Notes under the pieces: model-generated
What the model saw: the letters and a program-made list of their open reading frames with translations, nothing else
Told to the model about the DNA's origin: nothing
The model's database searches: none
Assembly (NCBI GenBank): GCA_002402025.1
Contig: NVUU01000036.1
Span: forward strand, 7,744-12,834
Reading direction: 5' to 3'
DNA from: Candidatus Aerophobota bacterium
GTDB lineage: Bacteria > Chlamydiota > Chlamydiia > Chlamydiales > GCA-2402025
Length of the DNA: 5,091 nucleotides
In this document: positions 4,822 through 5,091 of the stretch, piece by piece
Layout of the letters: every line of letters starts with the position of its first letter
Position numbering within the stretch: position 1 is the first letter of the stretch
Program-made: the position numbers and the translations under genes

Positions 4822-5091
4822 ATGCATCTTGTTTCATTAAAACTACGGAATTTCCGTAACTATAAAGAAGAGACGATTGTCTTCGATCCAAAAGTCAACC
4901 TTATTATCGGGGAAAATGGTGCTGGAAAAACGAATCTTCTTGAAGCTATCTATTTTTTAAGCACAGGTCGGTCTTTTAGAACAAATCTTCTGAAAGACAT
5001 GATCCATAAGGATCATTCTTTTTTTTTTATAGAAGCCACTTTTAAAAAAGATGGGGTTACACAGACCCTAAAGGTTGGTTACGATGAAACG
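4822..5091 (+). CDS. recF: RecF recombination/repair ATPase (5' part, cut by window edge)
   Basis: Only the first 90 codons are in the window; the frame is still open at 5091. RecF is an SMC-like ATPase that binds gapped DNA with RecO and RecR and helps load RecA. The start MHLVSLKLRNFRNY (1-14) is the typical RecF beginning. Walker A is GENGAGKTN (30-38), followed by LLEAIYFLSTGRSFR (39-53), as in RecF proteins generally. The rest of the ATPase (signature motif, Walker B) lies outside. The ATG comes one base after the dnaN stop (TAAGATG) and has no strong Shine-Dalgarno of its own, so translation probably depends on ribosomes finishing dnaN. A run of ten T (5019-5028) encodes Phe 67-69. Confidence 0.97.
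   Translation, partial: MHLVSLKLRNFRNYKEETIVFDPKVNLIIGENGAGKTNLLEAIYFLSTGRSFRTNLLKDMIHKDHSFFFIEATFKKDGVTQTLKVGYDET
5019..5028 (+). repeat. Ten-T homopolymer inside recF
   Basis: Ten consecutive T encode the end of Ser66 and Phe67-Phe69. Runs of this length are prone to replication and polymerase slippage; a one-base change here would truncate RecF shortly after the Walker A motif. The reading frame is intact as given. Confidence 0.8.

Noticed and set aside
1..5091. CRISPR array, insertion sequence, tRNA or rRNA
   Set aside because: No regularly spaced repeats, no transposase-like ORF with terminal repeats, and no tRNA T-loop (GGTTCRANTCC-type) or rRNA segment was seen on either strand.

Overview
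This AT-rich window most likely comes from a chromosome of the phylum Chlamydiae. The best evidence is the sliding clamp DnaN. From memory, not from a search, its sequence closely follows chlamydial DnaN in segments such as ATDLTVS, RRFFQLI, GTDGKRLAKI, LHREELITLL, SHSVRF, GEGKVSM and GLFVIMPMR-like. The order smpB-dnaN-recF is also the chlamydial arrangement. A TerC-type membrane protein next to smpB and an N-terminally extended DnaN suggest an 'environmental' (amoeba- or arthropod-associated) lineage rather than Chlamydia itself; this is an inference.

Layout. Bases 1-514 hold no secure gene. The left part carries a good minus-strand promoter firing out of the window at the left edge, and a possible decayed or very small minus-strand gene (66-240). 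The right part (241-514) is very AT-rich and unusually full of inverted repeats. Next come an uncharacterised 476-aa protein (515-1945) with winged-helix-like ends, a complete terC (1992-2741), smpB (2781-3242), a 423-bp intergenic region (3243-3665), dnaN (3666-4820) and the first 90 codons of recF (from 4822, cut by the window edge). All the secure genes are on the plus strand.

How the genes fit together. dnaN and recF are separated by one base and are probably translationally coupled; they encode the processivity clamp and the gap-binding ATPase of recombination repair. SmpB delivers tmRNA to stalled ribosomes. TerC is a probable metal (manganese-type) transporter. Nothing indicates that the 476-aa protein, TerC and SmpB work in one pathway.

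Most worth a second look are: (i) smpB has no Shine-Dalgarno but has a near-consensus promoter whose predicted +1 falls on its ATG, so it may be leaderless; (ii) an independent small transcript between smpB and dnaN, with its own promoter, a 56-codon ORF and an internal terminator-like hairpin; (iii) a perfect 8-bp palindrome on the predicted dnaN start site; (iv) a nested inverted-repeat structure at 314-399. I see no convincing new multi-gene system, CRISPR array, insertion sequence, tRNA or rRNA.
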